Assembly: GCF_003710985.1 (NCBI RefSeq)
Contig: NZ_RHHT01000030.1
Location: forward strand, 46,841-110,840
From: Brevibacillus panacihumi
GTDB taxonomy: Bacteria; Bacillota; Bacilli; Brevibacillales; Brevibacillaceae
Direction of reading: 5' to 3'
Length of the DNA stretch: 64,000 nucleotides
Position 1 is the stretch's first letter. Each line of letters begins with the position of its first letter. The position numbers and the translations under genes were made by a program. Under the pieces are notes generated by a model. That model was given only the letters and a program-made list of their open reading frames with translations. It did no database searches and had not been told where the DNA came from. Positions 26,795 to 35,310 of this stretch are shown here, piece by piece.

Positions 26795-28006
26795 GTGAGG
26801 CGTAAGAAGTTGAATATCGTTCTTGCCTCGTTCTTGCTGGCGACTATGGCACTGGCAGGCTGTAACTCGCAAGGCTCGGCTCCAGCCCAACAAGCTTCGG
26901 AAGGCGGCACGGGAGCCTCTTCTGGCGGTGGGGAAAAGATTTTGATCGCCACCCAAAGCCCGCTTTCCGGTTCTCAATCCGCGATTGGGGATGCGATCAA
27001 GACGGGGGCTGGCTTTGCGATCGAACTGCGAAAAGAAGAGTTCAAGAAGCTTGGCTTTGACCTGCAGTTATTCCCTCAGGATGACCAGGCCGACCCGAAG
27101 ATGGGCGTTTCCAACGCGGAAATGCTCGTGGCCAACCCGGAAGTATTGGGCGTAGTCGGTCATTTCAACACAGGCGTTGCGATCCCCTCCTCGGTAAAGT
27201 ATGAATCCGGCAGCCTGGTGATGGTTTCACCGGCAAACAGCGGTGTCACCCTGACGGAAGAGGGAAAAAAGACGGTTCACCGAATCTGTGCGCGGGATGA
27301 TGCCCAAGGACCAAAAGGGGCCAAATACGCGAAAGAGGAGCTCGGCGTGACATCTGTTTTCCTGATCCACGACAAGACCGCCTACGGCCAAGGGCTGGTT
27401 GATCAGGTAAAGGCGCAGTTTGAGAAGGACGGCGTGAAGGTGTTGGGCTATGAAGGGGTAAACCAGGGAGAGAAGGATTACAACTTCGTCGTCAATACCG
27501 CTGTAGCCAGCAACCCTGACTTGATCTATTTCGGCGGCATTTATCCGGAAGCGGGCATTATCATCAAGCAGGCGAAGGAAAAAGGCTACCAGGGCAAATT
27601 CATGGGCGGGGATGGCATCGACTCTCCTGACCTGCTGAAAATTGCCGGCGATGCCGCGGTAGGGGTCTATCTGACTGCCTTGGCAGGAGACGCCAAACAG
27701 ACAGAGGAAGGCCGCAAGTGGGCGGAGGAGTATGAAAAGGTGATGGGCAAAAAGCCGGGAACCTATTCCGACTACGCATTTGAATCCGCCAATGTGATCC
27801 TCAACGGAATCGTGGCTGCCACCCAGGCAAACGGCGGGAAAAAGCCAACTCGTGAGCAGATTTTGGAACAAGTCCACAATACAAAAGAGTACCAGGGCAA
27901 ATTCGTAAAAGTCACCTTTGATGAAAAAGGGGATAATAAATACGCAGACGTCTTTGTATACAAGTTTGAAAAAGAAGGCACGTCCTTTATCGGAAAAGCG
28001 GAATAA
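26795..28006 (+). CDS. Branched-chain amino acid-type (LivK) ABC substrate-binding lipoprotein
   Basis: This 403-residue lipoprotein has a lipobox (MALAGC), a Gly/Ser-rich linker, and the LivJ/LivK fold starting 'LIATQSPLSGSQSAIGDAIKTG' (landmark PLSGSQSAIG). GTG 26795 is chosen because AGGGGGG lies 7 bases upstream. No permease or ATPase gene is next to it: it is followed by a terminator and a convergent regulator. It may serve a liv transporter elsewhere. LivK-like receptors also bind amides, urea and aromatic acids, so the ligand is open. Confidence 0.87.
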   Translation: MRRKKLNIVLASFLLATMALAGCNSQGSAPAQQASEGGTGASSGGGEKILIATQSPLSGSQSAIGDAIKTGAGFAIELRKEEFKKLGFDLQLFPQDDQADPKMGVSNAEMLVANPEVLGVVGHFNTGVAIPSSVKYESGSLVMVSPANSGVTLTEEGKKTVHRICARDDAQGPKGAKYAKEELGVTSVFLIHDKTAYGQGLVDQVKAQFEKDGVKVLGYEGVNQGEKDYNFVVNTAVASNPDLIYFGGIYPEAGIIIKQAKEKGYQGKFMGGDGIDSPDLLKIAGDAAVGVYLTALAGDAKQTEEGRKWAEEYEKVMGKKPGTYSDYAFESANVILNGIVAATQANGGKKPTREQILEQVHNTKEYQGKFVKVTFDEKGDNKYADVFVYKFEKEGTSFIGKAE

Positions 28007-28023
28007 CCGCAGCAAATACCAAA

Positions 28024-28056
28024 AAACCGATGCCATCGAGAGCATCGGTTTTTTGT
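28024..28056 (+). terminator. Terminator of the binding-protein gene
   Basis: AAACCGATGC and GCATCGGTTT form a perfect 10-base stem with loop CATCGAGA and a T-run. The A-run on the other side makes it a possible bidirectional terminator for the convergent regulator. Confidence 0.88.
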
Positions 28057-28084
28057 GCTGGTAAGCAAAAGCTTCTTCTGGCCG

Positions 28085-29782
28085 TCAAGACTTCTCAGCG
28101 GAGGACAAGACCTTGTGCAGGAATTGTTCTCCTTTGACCGAGATCGTGGTGCCCGCTCTACCTTGTCTCACATTCAGCAAATTCAGTTGCTTCAGTATAT
28201 CAAGCCGCAATCTGAGCTGTTGATCTGTCAAGTGTATCCCCTTGGCCGACAGCAGCTTGATCAGCTTGGTTCTCCCGTAAGCGACATGCTGTTCTTTGCC
28301 GGCTTTAAAAATCTCAAGGATTCCGATGCTTTCATTCAGAAATCCATGCCCCTCGATAGTTGCAATGATTGTTTTCTCGTCAAGATCGCGATCCTGTTGC
28401 TGCTCAAGCGCATCATGTCCCCGAAAGTATAGTGGAAGAGACTTCAATTCGATCAAAGATGCCTGTGTACAGGCACAGTAAGAGACGACATTAAATAATT
28501 CCCTTACATTTCCTGGCCAGCTGTACTTGTAAAAGACCTCCATCACTTCCGGGGAGAAGGTGAGCTCCTTTTTTTGAAATTGCATTTTAAACATTTCGAT
28601 CAAAGCTTCCAGATCGGCCGTTCTTTCCTGCAAAGTCGGCATGCGGATCATGTACGGCGAGATATACGAGTACAACTCCGTACGGATCTTTCCAGCCTCC
28701 AATAATTCGGACAATCTCAGGGAAGTGGAGGTAATCAGGCGAAGGTGGACCGGTATCGTCGCTTCTCCGTTCACTCGCTGGATTTCTTTCGCTTCCAGCA
28801 CCTGCAGCAGCTTTCCTTGCAGATCATAGGAGAGGTACTCCAGATTTTTGAGAAACAACGTCCCGCCGTTTGCGGCTTCCACGATTCCTTGCATGCTTTT
28901 GCCTTCTTCGTCCTTTCCAAACAGCTCCACCGCGAGCAATTCCTCCACCTTGCCTGCACAGTTGTACGTAAAAAAAAGACCGTTTTGGAATGGGGATTCA
29001 TTGTGAATCGCTTCGGCCATCAATTTTTTGCCGACCCCGGTTTCGCCCTCGATGTGGATAGGAAGCAAGGTGCTGGCTATTTTTCTGGCGATATCGACCG
29101 TTTCTTTCATGATGGGACTGTTCGTTACGAAATGGGCAAAGGTACGATCCTGGTTTTGGTCTTCAAAAGGAACGGGCGTTGATTTGGCGGATTTTTTGGA
29201 GACCAAAACCAGCGCCTTGATATATTTGTTCATCAACACGGAATGGCTCACGTCAAGGTCGAAGTGATGCAGAATGTCCTCCAATGTCTCAAAGGAGATG
29301 ACGCGCGGGCCGATATCAATGATGGTCCGGAATGCTTTGGGAACGAGATGCTTTTCTCCCGGAGTGACGACATAATCAATGATTTCTGGCAATGGTTGAT
29401 TCGGAACATACGGATAGTATGTATGTTCACCCAAGATCTGCTCCAGCGAGAATACCGTTTCAATTGTATCGGTAGAGTGATCGTTGACAACCAATATATG
29501 CTGGCCGGCTGGCAGTTTCATCATTTCTTCCAGATTGACTACGTTCACTTCCCGCTTTGCGATCATGCACGTGCAACTGGGGGAGAGAAACGGCTGTACG
29601 AGCTCCCTTAGCACGTCTCCCGACAGTAAAACGACGTCATGTGGACCGATCGTACCGTAATGCAAATCTTTGATGGTAATCGATTTGATTTTGATGAACT
29701 CGCCGATGATATGCTTGATTTGTTCCGTAATGAACACGAGATTTTCTTCTTGAATGCCGATGATAATCAGCCGTTTATCCAT
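28085..29782 (-). CDS. Degenerate sigma-54-activator-like AAA+ regulator
   Basis: This 565-residue protein has an N-terminal sensory region resembling PrpR_N (residues 1-200), an AAA+ domain (about 225-450) and a C-terminal winged-helix-like domain in place of Fis. Walker A survives as GETGVGKK, but the GAFTGA loop that contacts sigma-54 is missing ('ELFGKDEEGKSMQG'), Walker B Asp-Glu is replaced ('GGTLFLKNLEYL' where LDEIG is expected), and the second arginine-finger motif YYRL reads YSYI. It probably does not hydrolyse ATP well or activate sigma-54, and may act as a ligand-responsive repressor or sigma-A regulator, as TyrR does. It likely controls the peptidase/symporter operon upstream on the same strand. 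Confidence 0.78.
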   Translation of the reverse strand: MDKRLIIIGIQEENLVFITEQIKHIIGEFIKIKSITIKDLHYGTIGPHDVVLLSGDVLRELVQPFLSPSCTCMIAKREVNVVNLEEMMKLPAGQHILVVNDHSTDTIETVFSLEQILGEHTYYPYVPNQPLPEIIDYVVTPGEKHLVPKAFRTIIDIGPRVISFETLEDILHHFDLDVSHSVLMNKYIKALVLVSKKSAKSTPVPFEDQNQDRTFAHFVTNSPIMKETVDIARKIASTLLPIHIEGETGVGKKLMAEAIHNESPFQNGLFFTYNCAGKVEELLAVELFGKDEEGKSMQGIVEAANGGTLFLKNLEYLSYDLQGKLLQVLEAKEIQRVNGEATIPVHLRLITSTSLRLSELLEAGKIRTELYSYISPYMIRMPTLQERTADLEALIEMFKMQFQKKELTFSPEVMEVFYKYSWPGNVRELFNVVSYCACTQASLIELKSLPLYFRGHDALEQQQDRDLDEKTIIATIEGHGFLNESIGILEIFKAGKEQHVAYGRTKLIKLLSAKGIHLTDQQLRLRLDILKQLNLLNVRQGRAGTTISVKGEQFLHKVLSSAEKS

Positions 29783-29867
29783 GACATCACTTCCTGCCTG
29801 CCATACTTATTCTCCTTATTTTATATGATCAAAGATAAAAGCTCCATCTTCTAGCAAAATAGTAAAA

Positions 29868-29902
29868 TGAAGAGGCTATCGATGGTCCAATAGCCTCTTC
29901 AT
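29868..29902 (-). terminator. Terminator-like hairpin after the M28 gene
   Basis: TGAAGAGGCTAT and ATAGCCTCTTCA form a strong 12-base stem between the M28 stop codon and the regulator start. The T-run on the minus strand is weak (CATTTTAC). Confidence 0.6.
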
Positions 29903-29916
29903 GGGACATATCTATT

Positions 29917-31677
29917 CTATTCTTGGGTTTCGCATGCCAAAAGCGACAACGCACGGCTTGTTTCTTCGATTGCCTGCCGCAGGGCGAAATGTACTTTGTT
30001 TCGATTTCTCGTCAGTTCCGTTGTCAACAGGTAATAGTCAGGCGTGTGCAGCTCTACGCCGACGAGCTTCTCCACTTTTTCCAGGAGAGGGATCACGACA
30101 GGCTTTACCGCAGGATCGTGATGAAACAGGTCGCCCCTCACATAGTTGAGCGGGACAAGAATGCGGGAAAGCTTCAGGATCCCGTCGTTGATGGCGGTGA
30201 TTTCGTTGGGCGACAATGAGTCGCGCTGCGCATGCCGGTATAGTTGCTCCAGCTTTTCGCGAAGCGTATCTGCCCGCTCTACGAGAGGGGAGAAATCCAA
30301 TGCCTCGTTAGCCATCTCTTGATAACGGACGAGCGCTTCCCGAATTTCATGGACTGCGTTCAACTGGTTGATCGGCAAGATTGGCAAGGTGCAAGCCTGG
30401 TAGACGATATCCGCATATACCTTGCAGTCTCTGACCAGATTTTGCGGATCGATTTTGTCGAGCGTATCTTCTGTCGTATGCCACCACCAACCATATCCGC
30501 CTGTTTTCCCGCCGCCGAACAATTGGGCAAATGCTTGTGCCTCCGGAGCATCGTTCGGGGGCTGCTCCGACAAGCCCATCAATAGCGACGGCATTCCTGT
30601 GCCCCAGAACGATTGATCGCCGGCACGGCTAAAGCGGGAGCCTTCAAAGTGCTGGCCAGCGACCTCATACACGGCCTCCTGGACCAGAGCTTTGGTTTCT
30701 GCCATGCAGTTGTTCTCTGTCAAAATGACGGCACCTTTGGCACCGACAGAATCGATGTTTACATGCAGCACGCCGTGATCGTGCAGTTCTTCCCAATGAT
30801 GGTCGCAGTACCAAGTGGAAGCTGCATAGCGTCCATGAGAATGGCCGGACCAGAAGGCAAGGCGCAGGGTTCTTCGCAGCTCGCTTTTCCGTTTGGACAA
30901 GATCCGGGCCACTTCCAGCATCGTGGCGTTGGCTGTTCCGTTGTCCATCGCGCCGTAGTGCCAGGAATCGATATGACCGCTGAACAGTACGAATTTGTCC
31001 GGCTCGACGCTTCCCTTCAACTCGCCGGTCAAGATCGGGATTTTCCGCCAGCCGGTGTCTACCTCAGTCTGAACGGCTGCATGCACAGCTTGTTTGCCCT
31101 CAGCCTGACGCAGCAAATCCTTGATTTTGTTGCCATCTTCGTAATTGCAAGACACGACGACCAGCTGCGGCAGGGACGAGATTGTCTCGGTGGTTGGACT
31201 TCCCCAGACGGAGGAGACAATCATTTCGTTCGTGTAAGCGCCGTTGATGCAAATCGCTGCGACCGCTCCCGCTGCCTGCGCCCGATCGACGAGTGGGCCA
31301 GTCGCGATGCCATCCAGCAAAACGACTTTTCCGGCGACATCCGTGCTGCGGTAATCTTCTGCGGTCCCTTTTCCGAGGTAGACAAGCTGGCCTTCTGCTG
31401 CGCGCTCGCCAGTGGAGAGTCCCATCGCATGCGTAATGCAGGCAAAAGAACGGCCGTCGATCGTCAGAGAAGCGCGAACGGGCAGGCTGATGTAGGCATC
31501 GCAAAATTGCAGGTTCGTCTCAAAACCGAATTCATCCAATTTTTCCTTTGCGTATTCAAAGGCACGCAGTTCTTCTTCGGAACCGGATGAACGAACTTCT
31601 CGAGAAATGTTTTTGGTAAATTCCATCAGGCTTTCGGCATTGACTTCTTCGAGCAGCTGTTTTCTCGCTTCGTTCAT
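29917..31677 (-). CDS. M28-family peptidase-like protein with PA domain
   Basis: This 586-residue protein has the M28 zinc-peptidase fold with a PA-domain insertion (about 130-215). Zinc ligand positions His and Asp occur in 'FSGHIDSWHYGAMDNGTANA' (landmarks H-I-D and D-N-G), and the distal His in 'GYGWWWHTTEDT'. The usual catalytic Glu-Glu motif after the second strand (W-G-x-EE) is replaced by 'FWSGHSHGRYA', so the general base is absent. It may be a hydrolase with altered chemistry or a binding protein. No signal peptide is seen. It lies 23 bases after the M20 gene in the same operon. Confidence 0.75.
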   Translation of the reverse strand: MNEARKQLLEEVNAESLMEFTKNISREVRSSGSEEELRAFEYAKEKLDEFGFETNLQFCDAYISLPVRASLTIDGRSFACITHAMGLSTGERAAEGQLVYLGKGTAEDYRSTDVAGKVVLLDGIATGPLVDRAQAAGAVAAICINGAYTNEMIVSSVWGSPTTETISSLPQLVVVSCNYEDGNKIKDLLRQAEGKQAVHAAVQTEVDTGWRKIPILTGELKGSVEPDKFVLFSGHIDSWHYGAMDNGTANATMLEVARILSKRKSELRRTLRLAFWSGHSHGRYAASTWYCDHHWEELHDHGVLHVNIDSVGAKGAVILTENNCMAETKALVQEAVYEVAGQHFEGSRFSRAGDQSFWGTGMPSLLMGLSEQPPNDAPEAQAFAQLFGGGKTGGYGWWWHTTEDTLDKIDPQNLVRDCKVYADIVYQACTLPILPINQLNAVHEIREALVRYQEMANEALDFSPLVERADTLREKLEQLYRHAQRDSLSPNEITAINDGILKLSRILVPLNYVRGDLFHHDPAVKPVVIPLLEKVEKLVGVELHTPDYYLLTTELTRNRNKVHFALRQAIEETSRALSLLACETQE

Positions 31678-31700
31678 AAATTCCTCTCCTTACTTTATGG

Positions 31701-32846
31701 TTACATGCCCAACTCTTTGATCAACAACGCCAGCAAAGCACTGCGAACCGGCATTTGGGAGATGATGAGATGTTCATGACGGGCGTGCGCTCCATCGCCG
31801 ACCGGCCCCATGCCATCGAGGGTGGGAGCGTAGGGTGCGGCAAAATTTCCGTCGCTTCCTCCGCCGCTCAGCATTTCCTGCAAATCGATCTGGAGATGGG
31901 TCTCGGCCAGCTTTTTTGCCAGCACAAACATCTGTTCGACCTGTGGCGTTCGTTCGAATGGAGGACGATTTAGCCCGCCGGTCACTTCGATGGAAGCCCC
32001 TTCAAGGAAAGGCTGCAGATTCATGATCATAGGCACCACACGGTCCGCTTCGCTTTGCGAAATCACGCGCAGGTCGACTTCTGCTTCCGCCTCGGCTGCT
32101 ACGACATTGGAGGACGAACCGCCTTTGATGACGCCGACATTGACCGTTGTTCCTTTTGCAAAATCGGTTAACTGATGCAAATAGCCAATTTGCTGTCCCA
32201 ACTCGCCGATGGCGCTGACACCTTTTTCAGGCTCAATGCCTGCGTGAGAAGCGACGCCTTTCACCTTCACGCGGAACAAGCCGACCCCTTTGCGTGAGGT
32301 TTTCAAAGCTCCCTGCGGAGCAGAAGACTCCAGCACGAGTACGTATTTGCTTTTCTTCGCTTCTTGCTCGATGTAGACTCGTGAACTGCCGCTGCCGATT
32401 TCCTCATCCGAGGTGACGAGCAGGACCACCTTTTTGGTAAGGGGAACTTCCAACTGGGACAGTGCGTGAAGAGCGAACATGCCTTGGACGATCCCGCCCT
32501 TCATGTCAAAAGTGCCGGGGCCGTACGCTTTGTCGCCTTCTACGCGAAACGGCATGGTTTCCAGGATCCCTTTGGGCCAGACCGTATCCATATGGGTCAA
32601 GAGAAGAATTTGCTCCTCACCTTTGCCCCATTCGAAGCGAAGATGATCGCCGTATTCTTTATTTTCGATAAACGTTGCCTGACCTCCCACATAAGTGGCC
32701 AAAAGCTCAGCGATTTTTCTGCCCAATACGTCGACCATTGCTTTGTTTCGGGAAGGAGATTCGATCTCCACTAACTGCTTCAACACCTCCAGCATTTCCG
32801 ATTCTTTTTCCTGTAAAAAGGTTACCAGATTATCCAATATAAGCAC
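31701..32846 (-). CDS. M20-family metallopeptidase (carboxypeptidase G2-like)
   Basis: This 381-residue cytoplasmic enzyme has the M20 motifs: 'LLTHMDTVWPKG' (metal His and Asp), 'VTSDEEIGSGSSR' (catalytic Glu-Glu), and a dimerisation domain with 'GVASHAGIEPEKGVSAI'. The C-terminal metal His is in 'DGAHARHEHL'. It most resembles glutamate carboxypeptidases, which release a terminal amino acid from N-acyl or peptide substrates. The operon's sodium symporter could import that substrate. The start is GTG (32846) or TTG nine bases later. Confidence 0.85.
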   Translation of the reverse strand: MLILDNLVTFLQEKESEMLEVLKQLVEIESPSRNKAMVDVLGRKIAELLATYVGGQATFIENKEYGDHLRFEWGKGEEQILLLTHMDTVWPKGILETMPFRVEGDKAYGPGTFDMKGGIVQGMFALHALSQLEVPLTKKVVLLVTSDEEIGSGSSRVYIEQEAKKSKYVLVLESSAPQGALKTSRKGVGLFRVKVKGVASHAGIEPEKGVSAIGELGQQIGYLHQLTDFAKGTTVNVGVIKGGSSSNVVAAEAEAEVDLRVISQSEADRVVPMIMNLQPFLEGASIEVTGGLNRPPFERTPQVEQMFVLAKKLAETHLQIDLQEMLSGGGSDGNFAAPYAPTLDGMGPVGDGAHARHEHLIISQMPVRSALLALLIKELGM

Positions 32847-32897
32847 CTGCTTCTTCTATTAATAGGAGGAGGGGAGAGAGGGATGTACCCGCTCTTC

Positions 32898-34316
32898 TTA
32901 CTTCCCGAAAAACGGCTTCAGCGATTCTTCCGGCACTGGCTTGGTGAAGTAGCTGCAAACAATGAGAAGAACGGTAGACACCAGGACGCCCGGGATGACT
33001 TCGTTCAAACCAAACGGCTTTTGCATGAGATACCAGATCAGCACTGTCGCCACGCCGCCCAGCATGGAGATGAGCGCCGCCGTGCCTGTTGCTCTTTTCC
33101 AGTTCAAACCAATGACGACGGTGGCAAAGAAGAAGCTGGCGACCATGGAGGATTGCACGATGACGATAAATTGCACCATATCAAACGGTTTGATCGCAAA
33201 AATCAAAGGAATGATGGACAGAACTACGGTGGCGATTTTATTAATCGTCATTTTCTGTTTATCGGTCGCATTCGGTTTCAAGATCCCAAAGATGTCGTGT
33301 GAGATGGCGGACGCCGAAACAATCATGACACCCGATACCGTACTCATAATCGCGGCGAGAATCGCAACAACGATCAATGCTCCGACGAAGGGCGGAAGCA
33401 CATTCACAGCCATAATCGATGAGGCGGCATCTGCATTGTTCATGATCGGATAAAGCGAGCGCATGGCGAAACCGACGAGACAGATGGCGATTGCGATGAC
33501 AGCCTGAAAAATAAAGGAGAAGCCGATGGCCAAACGGACGGTCCGCTGGCTTTTCATGGTGTACATGCGGGCCAACTCATAAGGAGCAATCGCGACGGAC
33601 AGACCGAAAGCAAGCGCAAACCCGAGGATGTCCTTGAACTGCCAGTGCCACCCGGTCAAAGTCGGCTGCAGTTCGGTGATGAAGCGGCCTACATAATCAA
33701 ATCCTCCTGCTTGGGAATAGAGAATCGGCACGGCCGCAAAAAAGCACCCGGCCATAATGATGGCTTGAATGAAGTCGCTGTACGTGGTTGCCTTCATTCC
33801 GCCTTTCATTGTGTAAAGCATCGTGATTCCGATGGTAATAATCGCGCCCCAGATTTTCGGAAGACCAAAGATCGTCTCCATCAAAATGCCGCCGGCCACG
33901 TATTGCGCGACCAGATAGACGGTATACGCCACCACAATCAAGGCAGCGGCAATGACTTTTGCTACCTTGCTGTTGTATCGTTTTTCGATGTAATCCGGTA
34001 CGGTTACGCCTTTAAACTGCTGGAACTTCGGCGCCACCCAGATCGCAGACACCAGCCATCCGGCAAACATTCCCGGCCAATACCACATGTAGCTTGCCCC
34101 GGTCAAATAGAGCACGCCGACCGTCCCGACGAACGTACCGGCACTGAGCTGAGTGGCGGCCAGGGCTGCTCCCCCGATGACGGGACCGATGGAACGGCCG
34201 GCAACAAGGTGATCTTCACTCGTTTTATTCCCTCTTCCGGCGATATATCCGATGACGAGGGTCATCAAGAAATAACCGGCAATGACATAATAAAAAACTG
34301 GACTGACCTCAAACAT
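32898..34316 (-). CDS. Sodium:solute symporter (SSS family)
   Basis: This 472-residue membrane transporter has about 13 helices and SSS landmarks: 'IAGRGNKTSEDHLVAGRSIG' (landmark DHLVAGRS), 'ATQLSAGTFVGTVG', and 'AAIMSTVSGVMIVSAS' with the sodium-site serines. The substrate is not known; the downstream M20 and M28 genes point to a peptide-like, N-acyl or amide compound. SD AGGAGGG precedes the ATG. It follows the 28-residue accessory gene by 26 bases. Confidence 0.87.
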   Translation of the reverse strand: MFEVSPVFYYVIAGYFLMTLVIGYIAGRGNKTSEDHLVAGRSIGPVIGGAALAATQLSAGTFVGTVGVLYLTGASYMWYWPGMFAGWLVSAIWVAPKFQQFKGVTVPDYIEKRYNSKVAKVIAAALIVVAYTVYLVAQYVAGGILMETIFGLPKIWGAIITIGITMLYTMKGGMKATTYSDFIQAIIMAGCFFAAVPILYSQAGGFDYVGRFITELQPTLTGWHWQFKDILGFALAFGLSVAIAPYELARMYTMKSQRTVRLAIGFSFIFQAVIAIAICLVGFAMRSLYPIMNNADAASSIMAVNVLPPFVGALIVVAILAAIMSTVSGVMIVSASAISHDIFGILKPNATDKQKMTINKIATVVLSIIPLIFAIKPFDMVQFIVIVQSSMVASFFFATVVIGLNWKRATGTAALISMLGGVATVLIWYLMQKPFGLNEVIPGVLVSTVLLIVCSYFTKPVPEESLKPFFGK

Positions 34317-34342
34317 TGCGCTTCCCTCCTATTCTCTTATTC

Positions 34343-34429
34343 TCAATCCTCTTTTTTTACGGCCCAAATAAAATAGCAAGCGATAAAGATCACAAAAAAG
34401 GCAACGATTCCCCAAAAACTGAACCCCAT
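34343..34429 (-). CDS. 28-residue symporter small accessory protein
   Basis: A short minus-strand frame encodes one membrane helix with a basic-acidic tail: Met-Gly-Phe-Ser-Phe-Trp, a hydrophobic stretch with Ile-Ala-Cys-Tyr-Phe-Ile-Trp, then AVKKED and TGA. A purine-rich SD (GAAGGGGGG) precedes the ATG. It lies 2 bases after the membrane-protein stop and 26 bases before the symporter. This size, topology and position match the small accessory proteins annotated beside some SSS symporters in Firmicutes. A stabilising or regulatory role is inferred. Confidence 0.75.
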   Translation of the reverse strand: MGFSFWGIVAFFVIFIACYFIWAVKKED

Positions 34430-34431
34430 GC

Positions 34432-35118
34432 TTACGCCCCCCTTCGGGCATTGCGACGTTCTACTCTTGCCCATACAAACAGAATCAAAAACAGAATGAC
34501 GAGTGTTGCCGCTGAAATGAGCGTATGAGAGTTGAAAAATGGCGCTGTTTCGCCAAATAAATAGCTTACGTGCGAGGGGAGATTGATCATATGACTCTCC
34601 ACGCGATTCTGATTGTTTTCAATGACGATGGGAAACGAATTTGGTTGGACAATCATGCCTTCTGGAGCTTGGAAAGAAATATGGACAAGATTCTCGCCCT
34701 TCTCCGCCGCATACATAGGCACGAATAAAGGCAGTTTATACTCGCCGTCAGGAAGCGCGACCTGGTAGGAGATGGAATAGTCAAAAGTATCAGAACCTGC
34801 TTCAGGCATCTGCACAAATACTTTTTGCAGGGCGTCTCCGTCTTGCTCCTCGAACGTCAAATCTTCGTTGCCTGTTGAAATGTGCAAATTCTCGGCAGAA
34901 ACGCCATTGAGCTTGGAAATGGTGTGCTCCAATTTTCCGTCCGGGGCGTGATTCGAATGCAGCAATTGAATCTGTTCCGTTACAAAATAAACCCCGTCCT
35001 TCACTTCGATCGATACATCCGCTTTTCCAAGCATTGCCTTTCCTTCTTCTGCACGTACTGCGGATAGAGGCAGTGTGAGTGCAAATACCGCAGCAAGAGC
35101 CATAACAAAGCGTTTCAT
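34432..35118 (-). CDS. Secreted, membrane-anchored protein of unknown function
   Basis: This 228-residue protein has a cleavable signal peptide (MKRFVMALAAVFALTLPLSA), an extracellular beta-rich domain (about 25-190), one membrane helix near the C-terminus (ISAATLVILFLILFVW) and a basic cytoplasmic tail (RVERRNARRGA). I chose ATG 35118, which has a GGGGGGAAAG SD and starts exactly at the signal peptide. It is the first gene of the minus-strand operon with the accessory protein, symporter and peptidases, so it may be an extracytoplasmic sensor or binding partner of the symporter. No family recognised. Confidence 0.6.
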   Translation of the reverse strand: MKRFVMALAAVFALTLPLSAVRAEEGKAMLGKADVSIEVKDGVYFVTEQIQLLHSNHAPDGKLEHTISKLNGVSAENLHISTGNEDLTFEEQDGDALQKVFVQMPEAGSDTFDYSISYQVALPDGEYKLPLFVPMYAAEKGENLVHISFQAPEGMIVQPNSFPIVIENNQNRVESHMINLPSHVSYLFGETAPFFNSHTLISAATLVILFLILFVWARVERRNARRGA

Positions 35119-35310
35119 ACTTTCCCCCCAATTCTTGTTTGAAATTTTTAAAAAAATACTACAACACAAAACAACCTATTTCAACCTATTTTTAAATTTT
35201 TCTGATTCAAAGTGTGAGCAAGCTCTTTTGTTCAAGTTCAAAGGGGGAAGGAAGGATTGCCAGACAAGGGAAAGGAATAGAGTGAACATTCTGGTTTAAA
35301 GGAGGGGAGA
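35119..35310. promoter_or_regulatory. Divergent promoter region
   Basis: This A/T-rich 192-base region separates the minus-strand symporter operon from the activator gene. It holds a direct repeat AACCTATTT...AACCTATTT around 35171-35192 (minus-strand AAATAGGTT twice). No sigma-54 -24/-12 element is clear on either strand. The activator gene has a strong SD (AAAGGAGGGG at 35299-35308). Confidence 0.35.
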
